Shown here: positions 22,530-33,420 of the stretch, piece by piece
How positions within the stretch are numbered: the first letter of the stretch is position 1
Layout: each line of letters opens with the position of its first letter
Assembly (NCBI GenBank): GCA_027603945.1
Contig: JADIIU010000022.1
Location: 80,376-144,375 of the forward strand
Source of the DNA: Terramyces sp. JEL0728
Lineage: Eukaryota; Chytridiomycota; Chytridiomycetes; Rhizophydiales; Terramycetaceae
Length of the DNA stretch: 64,000 nt
Direction of reading: 5' to 3'
Translations under genes and position numbers: made by a program
Notes under the pieces: model-generated
Seen by the model: only the letters and a program-made list of their open reading frames with translations
Told to the model about the DNA's origin: nothing
Databases searched by the model: none

Positions 22530-23402
22530 TTAGCAAGATTTCAGATGGCCATACAGCTCTTCTCCACTGGAAAACTCCTTACTGCAGCTGATACATGTCC
22601 ATTGACTGTTAATTTGTGCAGAAATGCTGATAGAAGCCAATTTATCATTCAAATGTCTTGGAAGAGAGGGGTATTCGGGTTGAATGGTATCTTCTAACGG
22701 ACGGTCTTCGTGTATTTCTGTATCTGCAGAGTTGAATCTGTTAATCAACGGTTTCTCTACAGCTTCAACGCCGAATCTGTTAATCAACGGTTTCTCTACA
22801 GCTTCAACGCCGAATCTGCCAGAATTAAAATGTCGAAGGCCAGCAGTAGCAATACCTTGAATCTACGAGTTAGCTTAATTTACTCTGTGAGCCAATTCGG
22901 TCCACTTTTCAAATAAATGCCTAGAATTTCTTTCGACACTATCATTCTTTTGAATTTCATACCGGACTGGCAATGTCGTTGAGAGTTCTTTCAGCTCTTG
23001 TTCATTCTTCTTGTATTGCGGATATTTTTCTTGATCCTTTGCAGCTTGGAGTAATTTAAACGTGTTTTCATAGTCTAGAACTACATTTTGTACTTTGGTA
23101 TTTGAATGAATCAGGTTTTCCACTGTAGCAGCACGGTCATGGTAGGTATCGGCCAAGAGCATAAACGAATCTCGTAATTCAGCACTTAATGAGTTAATCC
23201 AAGTTGAATGTTCCTGATTAAGCAAGAAATTACGCTTCCTTTGTTGCAATCGCTATCAACCCAATGAGAATAGCATTTTGCTTCTAATTCAGGACATGTT
23301 CATACCCTCGATGAGTAGATTCCCTGCTTCCTCCAAAGCTTTTGCAACCTGGATTTCTTTCGATTGCAACTCTTGTAATTTAGATTCTGGACGTTTGAAC
23401 AT
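22530..23402 (-). CDS. coiled-coil protein with C-terminal C2H2-like zinc finger, unknown family
   Basis: Exons 23402-23306, 23283-23234, 23213-22884 and 22862-22530 give 269 aa; introns are 22, 20 and 21 nt. Residues 1-170 are long amphipathic helices (KRPESKLQELQSKEIQVAKA, LLADTYHDRAATVENLIHS, KKNEQELKELSTTL) that could form a BAR-like or simple coiled coil. The C-terminus holds one zinc-finger-like unit, WTCISCSKEFSSGEELYGHL then KSC. Between them lies a perfect 39-bp tandem duplication encoding NRFGVEAVEKPLI twice. I recognise no named family. The gene sits head-to-tail behind SEH1, with 46 bp between the SEH1 stop and this start. Confidence 0.7.
22741..22818. repeat. perfect 39-bp tandem duplication inside a coding exon
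   Basis: Two identical 39-bp units, 22741-22779 and 22780-22818, follow each other without a mismatch. Because 39 is a multiple of three, the duplication keeps frame and repeats thirteen residues of the minus-strand protein. Identity at all third codon positions means it is recent, or was created during assembly. Confidence 0.95.
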
Positions 23403-23448
23403 AAACGCGAAAATCAGATATGGTATAATTTTGGGACGAGGTAAATTT

Positions 23449-24565
23449 TTATTTTTCGTTTCCAACAACAGCATGCGATTTCCATTCGTTACCAACAGCT
23501 AGATTTAACTTGGCATATTACCTTTCCACAATCGTAGAGTACCATCGTCGCCTGTTGAAGACAGTATGGTCCCTGTAACGTTCCAATCTACTCTCCAAAC
23601 ATCCGATTGATGGTCATTAAAGTCTCCAACTAGTTCAACATTAAACATATTCTTTTGCTAAATTAATTCGCCCGTACATTCTGCCTTTTGATTGGCGTTA
23701 ATTGGAATATCCTGACATGGCCATCGCTACAAGCGGTTGCAATAAGCTGAAAACTTCTACTTTTAGGACAGGCTACCTCCCCATATGTGGTGCCCAAGCA
23801 ACGTCTCTAATAATTCCGCCATGTCCTGGTAAAGTTTCATATGATTGCCAATGGTTGTTTGCATCAACTCTGAAAACCTTGGCTATATTATCTCTTCCGC
23901 ATCCAATAACCAACATTGCCGGGAGATATTTTGATGGACACCACGCTAAACAGAATTGCTCCTCTCCCTCCTTTGTACTGGAGTTTGTGATTTCAAAATC
24001 GTCCTGCATAAAGAATAATTACTGTTAAAACCCAGTTTTGTACATTCATTGGATCCTGCGCTTCATATATTCTCAATACAGCATCAGCAGAACTTGCAGC
24101 CTGCATTAATTTCAAAATACAATTTTCAAGCCCAAATGGTTTGGTGCAAACTGAACATCCTGGACTGTTCCTTTACTGTGTCCAAGTTTCGCTCTGTCTG
24201 TCCATCGTCTCCCGCTATTTCGCTGTTCTGAATAAAATCAGCAGTACCACTTTCCAGCTCTTCCCAAATCTTTATTGTACGATCAAACGAACAACTGCAA
24301 ATCAATTGGCCATATTCAGGATGTGCCCAATCTAACTTTAGTATTACTGAATCATGCGCTTTCCAGGTATCTATCAACTGCCATTTCCCATCCAGCAAAT
24401 CCCAAACTTTGATTTTTTGATCAGACGAGAGTTAGTGATTTATTACTGAACAAGACTACATTAATATCAACTTACTGCCATTCTGGTTCCGTAAAAATTG
24501 TACGATAAATCATGGATTAAATCTTCATGTCCTGCTTCAAATTCTGACAAAACTTCGAGCACCAT
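23449..24565 (-). CDS. SEH1: nucleoporin SEH1 (WD-repeat protein of the Nup107-160/Nup84 and SEA complexes)
   Basis: Nine exons on the minus strand: 24565-24476, 24455-24447, 24425-24248, 24227-24121, 24100-24023, 24003-23777, 23756-23678, 23657-23522 and 23498-23449, giving 317 aa. The match to SEH1 is full length: GHEDLIHDLSYNFYGTRMA, SSDQKIKVWD, WAHPEYGQLICSCSFDRTIK, QDVQFAPNHLGLKI, AVLRIYEAQDPMN, VAWAPHMGR and SDVWRVDWNVTGTILSSTGD. SEH1 is a seven-bladed propeller that joins the nuclear-pore Y complex and the SEA/GATOR2 complex. Exon 2 is only nine bases (SCS), and the intron after it ends in CG rather than AG. Everything downstream keeps frame only if that 21-nt segment is removed. Confidence 0.92.
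24426..24446 (-). other. 21-nt intron with non-canonical 3' end (GT...CG) in SEH1
   Basis: The segment begins GTAATA and has a CTAAC branch-like motif, as its neighbours do, but its last two bases are CG. Removing it restores the SEH1 family sequence CSSDQKIKVWD; keeping it puts TAA in frame. Sliding the boundaries by one or two bases gives no GT-AG pair. Either an unusual acceptor is used, or one base is wrong in the assembly. Confidence 0.7.
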
Positions 24566-24592
24566 TCAGATTTTGAAAAAAACAATTTTAAT

Positions 24593-25141
24593 TTATTGAT
24601 ATAGATGATCAAACGTTATTCCTCGTTGCTGCCAGAACCCTTTACCATAAGTAACAGTCAATTCCTTGCCCTTGGGGATCTTGGCTATGGACCAAATGCC
24701 CATATTCACTCTTCCCCTTTTATTTTTGTGCAGTTGGAACTTTACGTTTGGCTTGTCGCTTATTCCTCTAAAATCATTCACATACCTTCCTTCGTTGCCT
24801 GCGAATTCTGCGTCGACAGAATAATCTCCATCAAAATGCAATATATAGTCACTGGTTTGCGATGCTTCATCTCCCGCCCTTACCACCCCGATGTAATTCA
24901 ATATAAGAGTTTTGGGAGGGATTGCACTAGTAGAAAACAGTCCAAATGCTGGGTATGCCGGATGAGATTCATCAGCAATTTGTGTTATTTTTACCAATTT
25001 GCATGGGCCAGATATTGTCGAATCATGCAATGTTATATCCTTGTCGGTTACCGAAGGACTGGTATATAATAACGGCGGATTATCCCATTCATTCTCTGTC
25101 AGGTATTTGATATCCGCGGGCCAGCATTTTGGTTTTGACAT
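24593..25141 (-). CDS. SET-domain protein
   Basis: A single exon of 182 codons from the ATG at 25141 (MSKPKCW). An in-frame upstream ATG at 25204 would add 21 basic residues. The SET core is visible: FGLFSTSAIPPKTLILNYIG, the pseudoknot segment GRYVNDFRGI then PNVKF, and the closing IPKGKELTVTYGKGFW. The canonical NH-S-C of histone methyltransferases is replaced by ND-F-R. So activity on histones is not assured, and small SET proteins of this sort often act on non-histone substrates. The stop lies 27 bp from the SEH1 start in the same direction. Confidence 0.82.
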   Translation of the reverse strand: MSKPKCWPADIKYLTENEWDNPPLLYTSPSVTDKDITLHDSTISGPCKLVKITQIADESHPAYPAFGLFSTSAIPPKTLILNYIGVVRAGDEASQTSDYILHFDGDYSVDAEFAGNEGRYVNDFRGISDKPNVKFQLHKNKRGRVNMGIWSIAKIPKGKELTVTYGKGFWQQRGITFDHLYQ

Positions 25142-25491
25142 GCTTTTTTCAAAATAATATTGGACGATAATCTGGATTTCTTTACGTTCTTTATGCCGTC
25201 TCATTGAAATACGCTTTCAGATTTGTCTTTCCAGCGAGCCAACTAATACTCCGCTACTGCTTTGTCTCGTCTCATGTAAGCCTTGTTTCACAACAATATT
25301 GGATGCTAGATTATATCGGGCCAGGGCTAGGAGAATACACATGCGTTGCAAGCAGCTAGTTTGAAAGTATTCTTTCATAGCAAGACCCAAATTCAAAGTG
25401 GGTTGTCAAACATTCCAAACTTGATTGGCTGTGACGCACCTCCCATTCCGCCAGCAATTCCGATAAACTTTCCGCATATTTTTTTTCTACT
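25142..25491. other. intergenic region between divergent SET and ERT1-like genes
   Basis: About 350 bp without a supported gene; the first 63 bp may be coding if the longer SET start is used. I see no tRNA, repeat or clear motif beyond short AT-rich runs before the start at 25492. It probably carries both promoters. It is among the longest gene-free stretches here, which fits a regulated transcription-factor gene. Confidence 0.5.
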
Positions 25492-26641
25492 ATGAGTGGA
25501 CAGTACCAGGATATCCCTTGGATAAACGACTTGGAATCACTCTTGGAGAATTCAGGAATGGAAATAAATTCACCACCCCCAACTAAAGCGAAACGACGAA
25601 AAGTGTCCAGAGCATGTGTTTCCTGTCGTAATGGTCATGTTTCTTGTGATGATACTAGACCTTGCACCCGATGTGTTAATAAAGGAATGGCTGATCAGTG
25701 TCGGGATGAACCAAGGACCAAACCGCCTGATTCTAGGTTAAACAAGAATATGCCAATTGCACCAAAAATGGACAAGGATATGAATTTCTTTGAAATGTTT
25801 TCTCAAATGCAATCGCTCCCGATGGATAGTCCGAGTGATATTTTCAATAGTTTATCGTTAAATCCGGCAAACAGGGACCCGAATGCAGTGGTAGCGATGC
25901 CTAACTGCTTTTCAAATCCAACATCCGCAATATCTTCTCCAATGCTATCAATGCAAGATTTGGAGCATATATTCCCAACTAGTATTTATTGTTAATGTAG
26001 CTGATCACTTATGTTCATCAAAAGGATATGCCGCGTGCGAGGATTGCACTTTTAATGCCACAAATACACTTCCTCAGCCAAAACCAGTACCAAACTTTTC
26101 GCAAAACGCTTTTCAAATAGGATATTCCACTTCGCCAACCGTAAAATCCACCCAGATAACTGCAGTTCCAAATCAGACCGAGCAGCGTGATTATATGAAC
26201 ACCTCACATTTAGAACCGATTTTAAAAACTTTGTCGATTGAAGTTCCAATAATATCTCACATTTCGTTCCTAGTTCAAAAACTGAATAAGCAAGATACCA
26301 AGATTGAAAGCATAGATCACTACTCGCAGTTATTCACAACATCCTTCTTGGCAACCCCATCTTGCATCTTTTCGCCTTCCGGATTGATATTCAATTGCAA
26401 CGAGTCTTTTCTCAAACTAATTCAAAGAGAAAAGCAGGAAATGATTGGTGCCTGTATCTACTCTTACATGGACATGTCGAGCATCCTCTCTATCCTGGAC
26501 ATTTGCACAAAGACTGGCCACTCTGGATTTGGCAAGTGCAACTTTTCGAAAAAGAATGTACACAAGACTTGTACGAGTAGCATCTCCATATTCAAAGATC
26601 GAGATATCGTTTGGGTTCTTTCCCAATTTATACCTATTTAA
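25492..26641 (+). CDS. Zn2Cys6-PAS transcription factor of the ERT1/AcuK/RDS2 type
   Basis: Two exons, 25492-25981 and 26001-26641, with a 19-nt intron between them, give 376 aa. The DNA-binding domain at about residues 38-75 has the six zinc ligands in CVSC, GHVSC, PCTRC and MADQC, preceded by the basic KAKRRKVSRA. This arrangement is that of ERT1/RDS2/AcuK. The C-terminal ~120 residues form a PAS-like domain (FLATPSCIFSPSGLIFNCNE, REKQEMIGACIYSYMDM, SISIFKDRDIVWVLSQFIPI), also as in that family. These factors activate gluconeogenesis genes in fungi. The middle is low-complexity. The assignment to family is strong; target genes are inference. Confidence 0.88.
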
Positions 26642-26744
26642 CTATTGTATAAACAAATTTAATAATTGTACCATACAAATAAAAAGTGGTTCAAAAAGTT
26701 GAAAATTCATAAATATATATGAAATAAAATAACAGAAAAAACTC

Positions 26745-29700
26745 CTACAATTCTCCTTTAAGGATACCGTCAATACAAGAATGAATGTACTCTTTGCGTG
26801 GAGTAACGTCCACGCCAAATAACTGGGAAAGCCGATCGCGTACTGACTTCTTTGTGACTTTCATCAAATCTGTGGTAGACAAGATATGTTTAATTTCCAT
26901 TAGCAGCTCTTCATCGGACGGGAAGTTGGCTATATTAACTGTATCCACTCTGCTTCCGCCATATTGCGATTGGTCCTCAGAGTATACAGATGGCGGACCG
27001 CTAGTTCCGAAACTGTTGGAGTATCCATATCCTGTAGATTCTTTAGATTTTGTACCAGAACTGTGTGATTCTTCAATTTTCTTGGATTCATAATCAGACC
27101 ATTTAACCAACGGAACAGAGTCAGGGTCAAAGTATTCTTCTTCCACGATATGAGCAGCAGCCTTTTCGTCTTCAATGACTTTACGAGTATTACCCCATGA
27201 GAAATCATCAAAGTGCCAGAAAGAATAAAGCGGAATGTAGAACCCAAAGAGAGGAATGCCCAACATATACTACAATTAAACAATAACTTACGAAAATCAT
27301 CCAGCCAATGTGTTGCCACTGCATTTTCAAAATAAAGATAATAATTTGGAAGCCATATACACAACCCAACATGATCAATGAAATCAGTGGAACATTTGTT
27401 AGAGAGTTAGTGGCAACCATGTAGACCAAATACACAATATAAACCAACGACGCAGGCTGAATAAAAGTAGCTAGCAAATCAATGAATACAACAAAACGAA
27501 GCGAGATACAGCAGAATCCACAAAGTTCCCCAAGTCTAAGCAATTCAAACAAGTTGTGAACGGTGGAGTTAATCCATCTACGTCTTTGGGAAAGCAAGAC
27601 ATTCCAAGTATCAGGCGCAACAGTTTTACAGTGAGCATCAGGGCAGAAGGTAGTGCGCATCCCTGGGAAATGCTTCATCATCAGAGTAGTCAAGTAACGA
27701 TCTTCACCCAAATGCAACAAGTTCTTCAAGTGTAGGGTATCTACTTGATTTTCAGAATAATCGGCAACCAATCCAGGGTTAACTAGAACTGGCACGCCTC
27801 TAGGAGTGCGGATACGATACATACAGAAACAACCAGGCAAACAAGTAACAGACCCAAAGATAGATTCGAAAGATTTTGCCAAATGGTGGGAAATGAAATA
27901 TTCGTAAACTTGGATCATGGAAGTGAAAGATTTCTTGTCGTTGGAAATCTCTGTCTCACCACAAGTACCAGCAATTCTACCATCTCTGGTAAAGTGGGAT
28001 ACCAGGTGATTAAGGGAATCTTCTTGTGCCTCAGTATCAGCATCAACCATAAATACGTATTCATAGAAAGAAGGATCTACACCAATGACGTTCTTCATGT
28101 GGTGATACATTTCCAGTTCCAAAGGAGACATGGCTTGGTTGAAGTGGACCCTCATCAAGAATCTCATCAACACAAGTTGAGAATCACGTTTACCTCTAGA
28201 TGTTAGGCTTCGCAATTACCTGTTACCAGGACGGTTTCGTTCAGAAGGCTTACCAACTTTAACAACAACGATATATGGAACTACGTGGCCCTGCAACTCA
28301 TATAAACCAGAGTAGACTTTTGCATAGTTCAGTTGGTTGTTGTTGTCACCGAGCGACTGGAATGCAACAGGTTCTGGGTCAACAGAAGAGTCGACGCCTA
28401 GAATATCCAACACGATACGAGGAGTGGGTCTGTCATTGCCTGAACCAATAATCATACCATCGCAAACAATAAAGAGGAGCTTGTGCTTGTCGTCATATCG
28501 CAAGTTGGCAAGTGAGTCAATTGTACGGTGCAACGAAGCGTCACCCTAGTGGTCAACTAAAACTTACTTCAGTATAACAAGGAACTTGACAGATTACAAA
28601 CTTGTCATGATCTTCTGGTGTTTTCTTTCCAGGGAATTGCAGAGCAGCCAAGAATTTGAAACCAATAACCGATACTAGAATGATGGATGCAGCCAACAAA
28701 ATGTAATTAGGAATAATACAAATCAAATCATTTCGGTGATCTACCCATCCATAAATAAAGAGGTTGTCCATGCAAGTCATAATTTGTTGATACTGGGTTG
28801 GGTTGCTGGCCTTCAAGAGATTAAATTGAGAAGTGGCATCTCCAACAAAGGACTGTTTGACATAGTAGTTTGTCGCATTCGTGAAAAAGTCGCCCAAGAA
28901 ATAGCCTTTGGTTTGAGAAGGGTTTCTGGCCAAATCTGTGAACGCTGAAACATCATATACTTTGTCATTAATAATCATATAGTTATTTTGGGCACCAGAT
29001 GCGATCTGGCTGTTCAAAATTGGAACACTAACGACAACTCTTCCGCCATAATACTTTTTCAATTGAGGGAAAAAGTCTGTTCCAACCTTTTCAGTATTTT
29101 GGCCATGTTGCACCCAGTAGGTCCTTTGCAGATCAGGCTTGATTTTAAAACCAGTTGGAATAGGAATCTGGCAATATGAAGTAGCCCAGTCTTCTTTAGG
29201 AAACATATAGGTAACGTCTTGGCCCAAAATAGATGATTCCCAATACTGAACTGCAGCAACAGCTTGAGGCAAGTAGTTAGTGTCGTGATTAGTAATAATA
29301 CCGTTGATCAAGTAGTAACCTCCAAACAAAAACACAGCAGCACGCTTGTCAGCGTTATTACGGGAGGAAATTTCACCAGGTGACTGATCCTTATTAGGTG
29401 GACAGATAATGTAACCAATACCAATAATGACAAATAACACAAAGGCATTCATAAGAGCAACGATTATGCAAAGTGCAACTTTTTCACGCCATGCGATTTG
29501 ACGTTCCTTTTGTTTAAATCCACAGCAGCTCAGACAGAATGGGAAGCAGCAGAACGTAGTGGACCAAGTGAAGCACAGCCACTTTTTTCTGAGAGAAGTT
29601 GGCTCACGCAAAATAGGTGGTGGGATGATTTTTTTAGGTTTCTCGGCAGCTTCCTTGGATTTAGTCTTGGCCATTTCAATATCGCCGCCTTTCCCAGAGA

Positions 29701-32136
29701 ATTCGAATTCAGAATCAAAGTGACTGGCATTGTCATCGTCAGACATTTCCGTACCATCCATGGATTCGGCATAGCCAGCCTTGCGAGGAGCAAATGCGTC
29801 ATTAATCATATTTTCTGCATCCGCTCTTGCACTTTGGAATGATGATCTAGACTGGGATTCAGCGGATGGTCTTGGTGGATTTTTAGCAGCTTCTTCTGCA
29901 TCTTCCCTTTCTTTTAATTTAAGCTCCAAGTCTTTCCAGTGTCTTTCCGCCAAGAAAATTGCGGTGGTTCCAACAATACAATCGGTTGGCTTCCAGTTCT
30001 TGTATCTGATCATTGCCTCGCAAGCCAATTTAGGATCTCTGTCGTATAACGAAAGAACCGGTTTGTATCGGTTAACAAATGATGCAAACGAATAAGTTGA
30101 GGTGTATAGAGTGGAAGGATTTCCATGAAGAGCTCCTAAATCATAAGCTGTCACTTGTCTCTTGATAGTTTCGGTGTTTACCTTTCCATTCAACCCTTCA
30201 AATGGCTTGATACAGTAAATAAACCAAGGCTGAGAGCCACTTAATGTGTCGAGCAAGCTAGAGTACGCTACACGGAACATGTGTCCAACCGTTGCCGAAG
30301 GATCCAAACCAACTTCTTCATCTCTTGCTTTTGGATTTTTGCGTCTAAGGGACGGAGTTCTGGTCTTTGTAGTAGCGGTGACTACTGTCGAAGAGTTGAC
30401 AGCAGTCCTTGTAGCAATAAGCTGATCAGAGAACAGGTTTCTCAAAAATGGGTTTGAAGTTCCAGGGTTCTCTGGATTGCCTCTTACAAGAGTGACAAAA
30501 TCACTTTGAAGAATGTCGGAATCTAATTGGCCAAATCCGTGGGAATCATAATCGACGATCCCTGCATAATGGTGGATTCCAAAGGAATGTGACATGTTCT
30601 TTGAGCTGGCGGAAATGATTATTCCCGATTCCAAATGTTCTTCGTAAATCTTTGATGTAATATTTAAATCCGACCCAAAGTTTGCTGTTTCAGTGTCAAT
30701 CAACGGCAAAACACCATTTCTAGGTCCGGATAGCACCGCAAGGATTTCGTTATTGGAGCTATAAGTGGAAGATTCTGGGAATGAAATTTCTTGGGCGATG
30801 AAAGCTTCTTTTGGAGATTCAAATAATTCGACCATGGTGTGTTGATACAGTCTTTCGTTTGCATAGTTAACCAACAGTCTGTGGAAATCATTTCCGGACA
30901 CTCCAAGGCCAGCAAAGCCAGGAGTTTCCAAAATCGATACAAAATTAGACCAGTCGGCATCTGGAGCACATAATTTTTGATTAATCTGTTCAACTATCCA
31001 TCCAAAGCATACTGCATAAAGTGAACGTGCAAAGTAATCTCTTTGAGTGGCTGCATCGTTGGCATTCAAGAAAGTTGAAACATTGTCTCTTCCGACAGTC
31101 TTTGTTCTTGAAGTCAAAATGGCGGCTAATGCACTTGGGTGCACTCCCAGCATTTCCGCAACCATTTGCATTTGCGGGTAGTTTCTAATAGAGCAGGCTT
31201 CGTTGCTACTCTTGGCATCTTGGAATTGAATATTACCAAGATGGAGGATAGCGGCTAATAACTGCCAGATTTGGGCTTGTTGACGGTGTCCGATACCCAA
31301 AGATTTTAGGTTTTCTCTTATTGAAGCCATTGCGTTGACTCCTTTCCCTTGAGCAAAACCTGCCATCTTGGAACCATTCAAGAAAGCAAAGTGGGCTGGG
31401 TCAGACAGATGCCATTGCACTCTTTCCTCGTGAGTAGCTCCTTCAAGAAGATAGTAGAAAATGTGAAAGGTCTTTCCTCTATCCAAAGGGCCAGTAACTC
31501 TGGATTTTTCAAGTAAATATTCAATAAGCTTTACTCCAACCATCTTTCCTTTTGAATCGAACTGCATTTCAGTGTATTTTGTATAGCAGGAAGCATCCAG
31601 ATTGTTTGGAGTAGTGGCATTACCAAATGCCGACATTACAGTGTCAATTTTCAACAAATTTGAATGGATTTTAGACTTTTTCTTTGAGGATTTCGACAGA
31701 TCACAGAGATTTCTAGTCAACATTTTGTAAATTTCTGTTTTCCCCGAAGCGGCTTCACCCCTAATGTTAGAAACGGTTACAATAAAATAATACTTTGATC
31801 CATTTTAGCTCTAAGGGCGTGCAAGTACGCAGAGGCGGAGATCTCAAAGGCGTGCGGTGCAAGCTGCTGTGCAAGTTGATTATAACTAGCTGGTTTTGCC
31901 GGAGTCTTGGCGTCTTCGGCATATTCCTTTGAAGTTGCGTCAGAGAAGATTGGGAGGCCTCTTGCCGGACGCACAGCAACTAAACATCTGCTGCCAATTC
32001 TTGTGAACACTTTGTCCTGAGACAATCTGCTTTGTAAAAATGAAGTGATCGTATTAACATCGTTGTCAGGGATTTCTTCCCCTTCAAATTCGCCAGTTGC
32101 TGAGGAATACATATTCTGTCTCCCTGGGCTGGCCAT
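26745..32136 (-). CDS. chitin synthase with N-terminal myosin motor domain (class V/VII type)
   Basis: Exons 32136-31781, 31760-28568, 28545-28220, 28195-27292 and 27269-26745 give 1767 aa; introns are 20, 22, 24 and 22 nt. Order: myosin motor (P-loop GEAASGKTE near residue 120, then ILETPGF), a cytochrome b5-like segment ([16 protein letters not shown]), membrane helices, and the chitin synthase 2 domain with [36 protein letters not shown] and the catalytic QRRRW. More membrane helices and a C-terminal DEK_C domain (ending ILKGEL) complete it. The enzyme makes chitin at the growing cell surface and the motor part tethers it to actin. The switch I region reads [12 protein letters not shown] where motors normally have N-x-N-S-S-R-F, so ATPase activity is doubtful. 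Confidence 0.95.
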
Positions 32137-32379
32137 ATTTTAAGTTGTGAAAAAACAAGTGAATCTCGAACTATAAGAAAAAGCCACACGCCGTTAGGCC
32201 ACATTATTTGAGATTTGTTTTATTTACATTGTATTTGCAGGTCCACATGAATACACCCATTCTAATTTGTTCTTGATCTGTGAATTAAAAAGCCGGTAAC
32301 GGTGTATGTGATCTCTACTGCAGTGTCAGAGACGATCGCTAGATTCGAGGCTGCGTTTTCTTCCTTTTTCATTGCGTGA

Positions 32380-32993
32380 ATGGGAACTCAGATATTTATC
32401 ATCCGCCATGCTGAAAAATTGGAGTGGAAAAATGGACGAGAGCCTGCTGTAGGAGCAAAGGAAGTGTATGTTGATAACCACTTGCTGTCTCCCAAAGGTA
32501 AGATGGCGCCTTTAATATAGGGTACGAACGAGCCCATGCCCTTGCTGGCTATTTTCAAAACAGAGGAGAAATTGTTGAAATATTAAAAAGCAATCCTTTA
32601 TCGCTATTGATTGCCCAAGATGTAGACATTGGGGATGCTGCGTGGGGCAAAAGCGAAAGACCCAGGGAAACGATTTGGCCATTGTTACAATCTGACGCGC
32701 AAAAAGACTACATTCAAACTCCAATGGAATTCATGTTATTTACAAAGAAGCAAGTTTCCAGCGTTGTAGAATTAATTCAGTCTGGAAAATATGACGGGAA
32801 AAGTGTTTTATTATCCTGGAGTCACCAGCAAATACCAGAAATTGTATCGCAATTGGGAGTAGACTGCCATCCTAAAAAGTGGGACAAGAAGCGTTTTGAT
32901 GTTACATGGCTCGTTACTTTGGAAGAAGGACGCGTCCAATTTACACAATTCCCACAGCTGTTATTGTTTGGTGATTTGCCAAAAGTCATTTAA
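32380..32993 (+). CDS. histidine phosphatase-superfamily protein
   Basis: Exons 32380-32497 and 32521-32993, with a 23-nt intron between them, give 196 aa. The N-terminal RHAE (residues 9-12) is the catalytic phosphohistidine motif of the branch that includes small fungal phosphoglycerate-mutase-like proteins. A matching late segment, VLLSWSHQQIPEIV, supplies the second conserved histidine (SH). The C-terminal part (FDVTWLVTLEEGRVQFTQFP) is beta-rich. The substrate is unknown. The stop lies five bases from the stop of the small gene on the opposite strand. Confidence 0.75.
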
Positions 32994-32998
32994 TATAA

Positions 32999-33218
32999 TC
33001 ATTTGCATCTCATTTTGATCAGTTGTGATGGTGCACGAAATTTTGGTTGGGAAGGAAATTCGACGGCAAAATTGGCTGGCTGAAATTGATTAAATGGATT
33101 CTTGGGTGCGTTTAATTTTCCATCCTGCCATTTATCCCATGCTTTTGATGCATCTTTGCTCGCCACTTTTACTTTTCATGGAGGCAAATTCAAAAATAAC
33201 CATAGGATCACAGCCCAT
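32999..33218 (-). CDS. small protein of unknown function (66 aa)
   Basis: Exons 33218-33173 and 33153-32999, with a 19-nt intron between them, give 66 aa. The sequence starts MGCDPMVIFEFASMKN and continues ASKAWDKWQDGKLNAPKNPF. The second half is Pro/Phe/Gln-rich and ends MRCK. Without the intron the N-terminal part is one frame off, so the short intron is the simplest reading. The start resembles small mitochondrial proteins, but I recognise no family. Confidence 0.5.
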
Positions 33219-33420
33219 TTTCCGATCCAGACAGCTATGACCCTTGGAAATCAGTAATATTTCGTTAATAGAGACAAATGAAGACTCGCCCATCAAGTTT
33301 GATATTTCCCTTGACGATGGATGGAAGAAAGCCGACAGTCAAACTGTTACAGAAAAGATTGAGTTGAATACTGATTTTTGGAATAACACTGCCGTTGATA
33401 ATTCGTTCGATACCCAGGAA

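Noticed and set aside
24160..24180. A 17-nt intron in SEH1 (starting GTAAAG near 24175)
   Set aside because: It restores frame, but a normal 20-nt intron at 24228-24247 upstream does so better and recovers the family sequence between them.
29498..30095. Long plus-strand frames opposite the chitin synthase
   Set aside because: They are antisense shadows of the well-conserved coding exon.
33150..33180. One-base frameshift in the small gene at 32999-33218
   Set aside because: A 19-nt GT-AG segment at 33154-33172 explains the frame change without an error.
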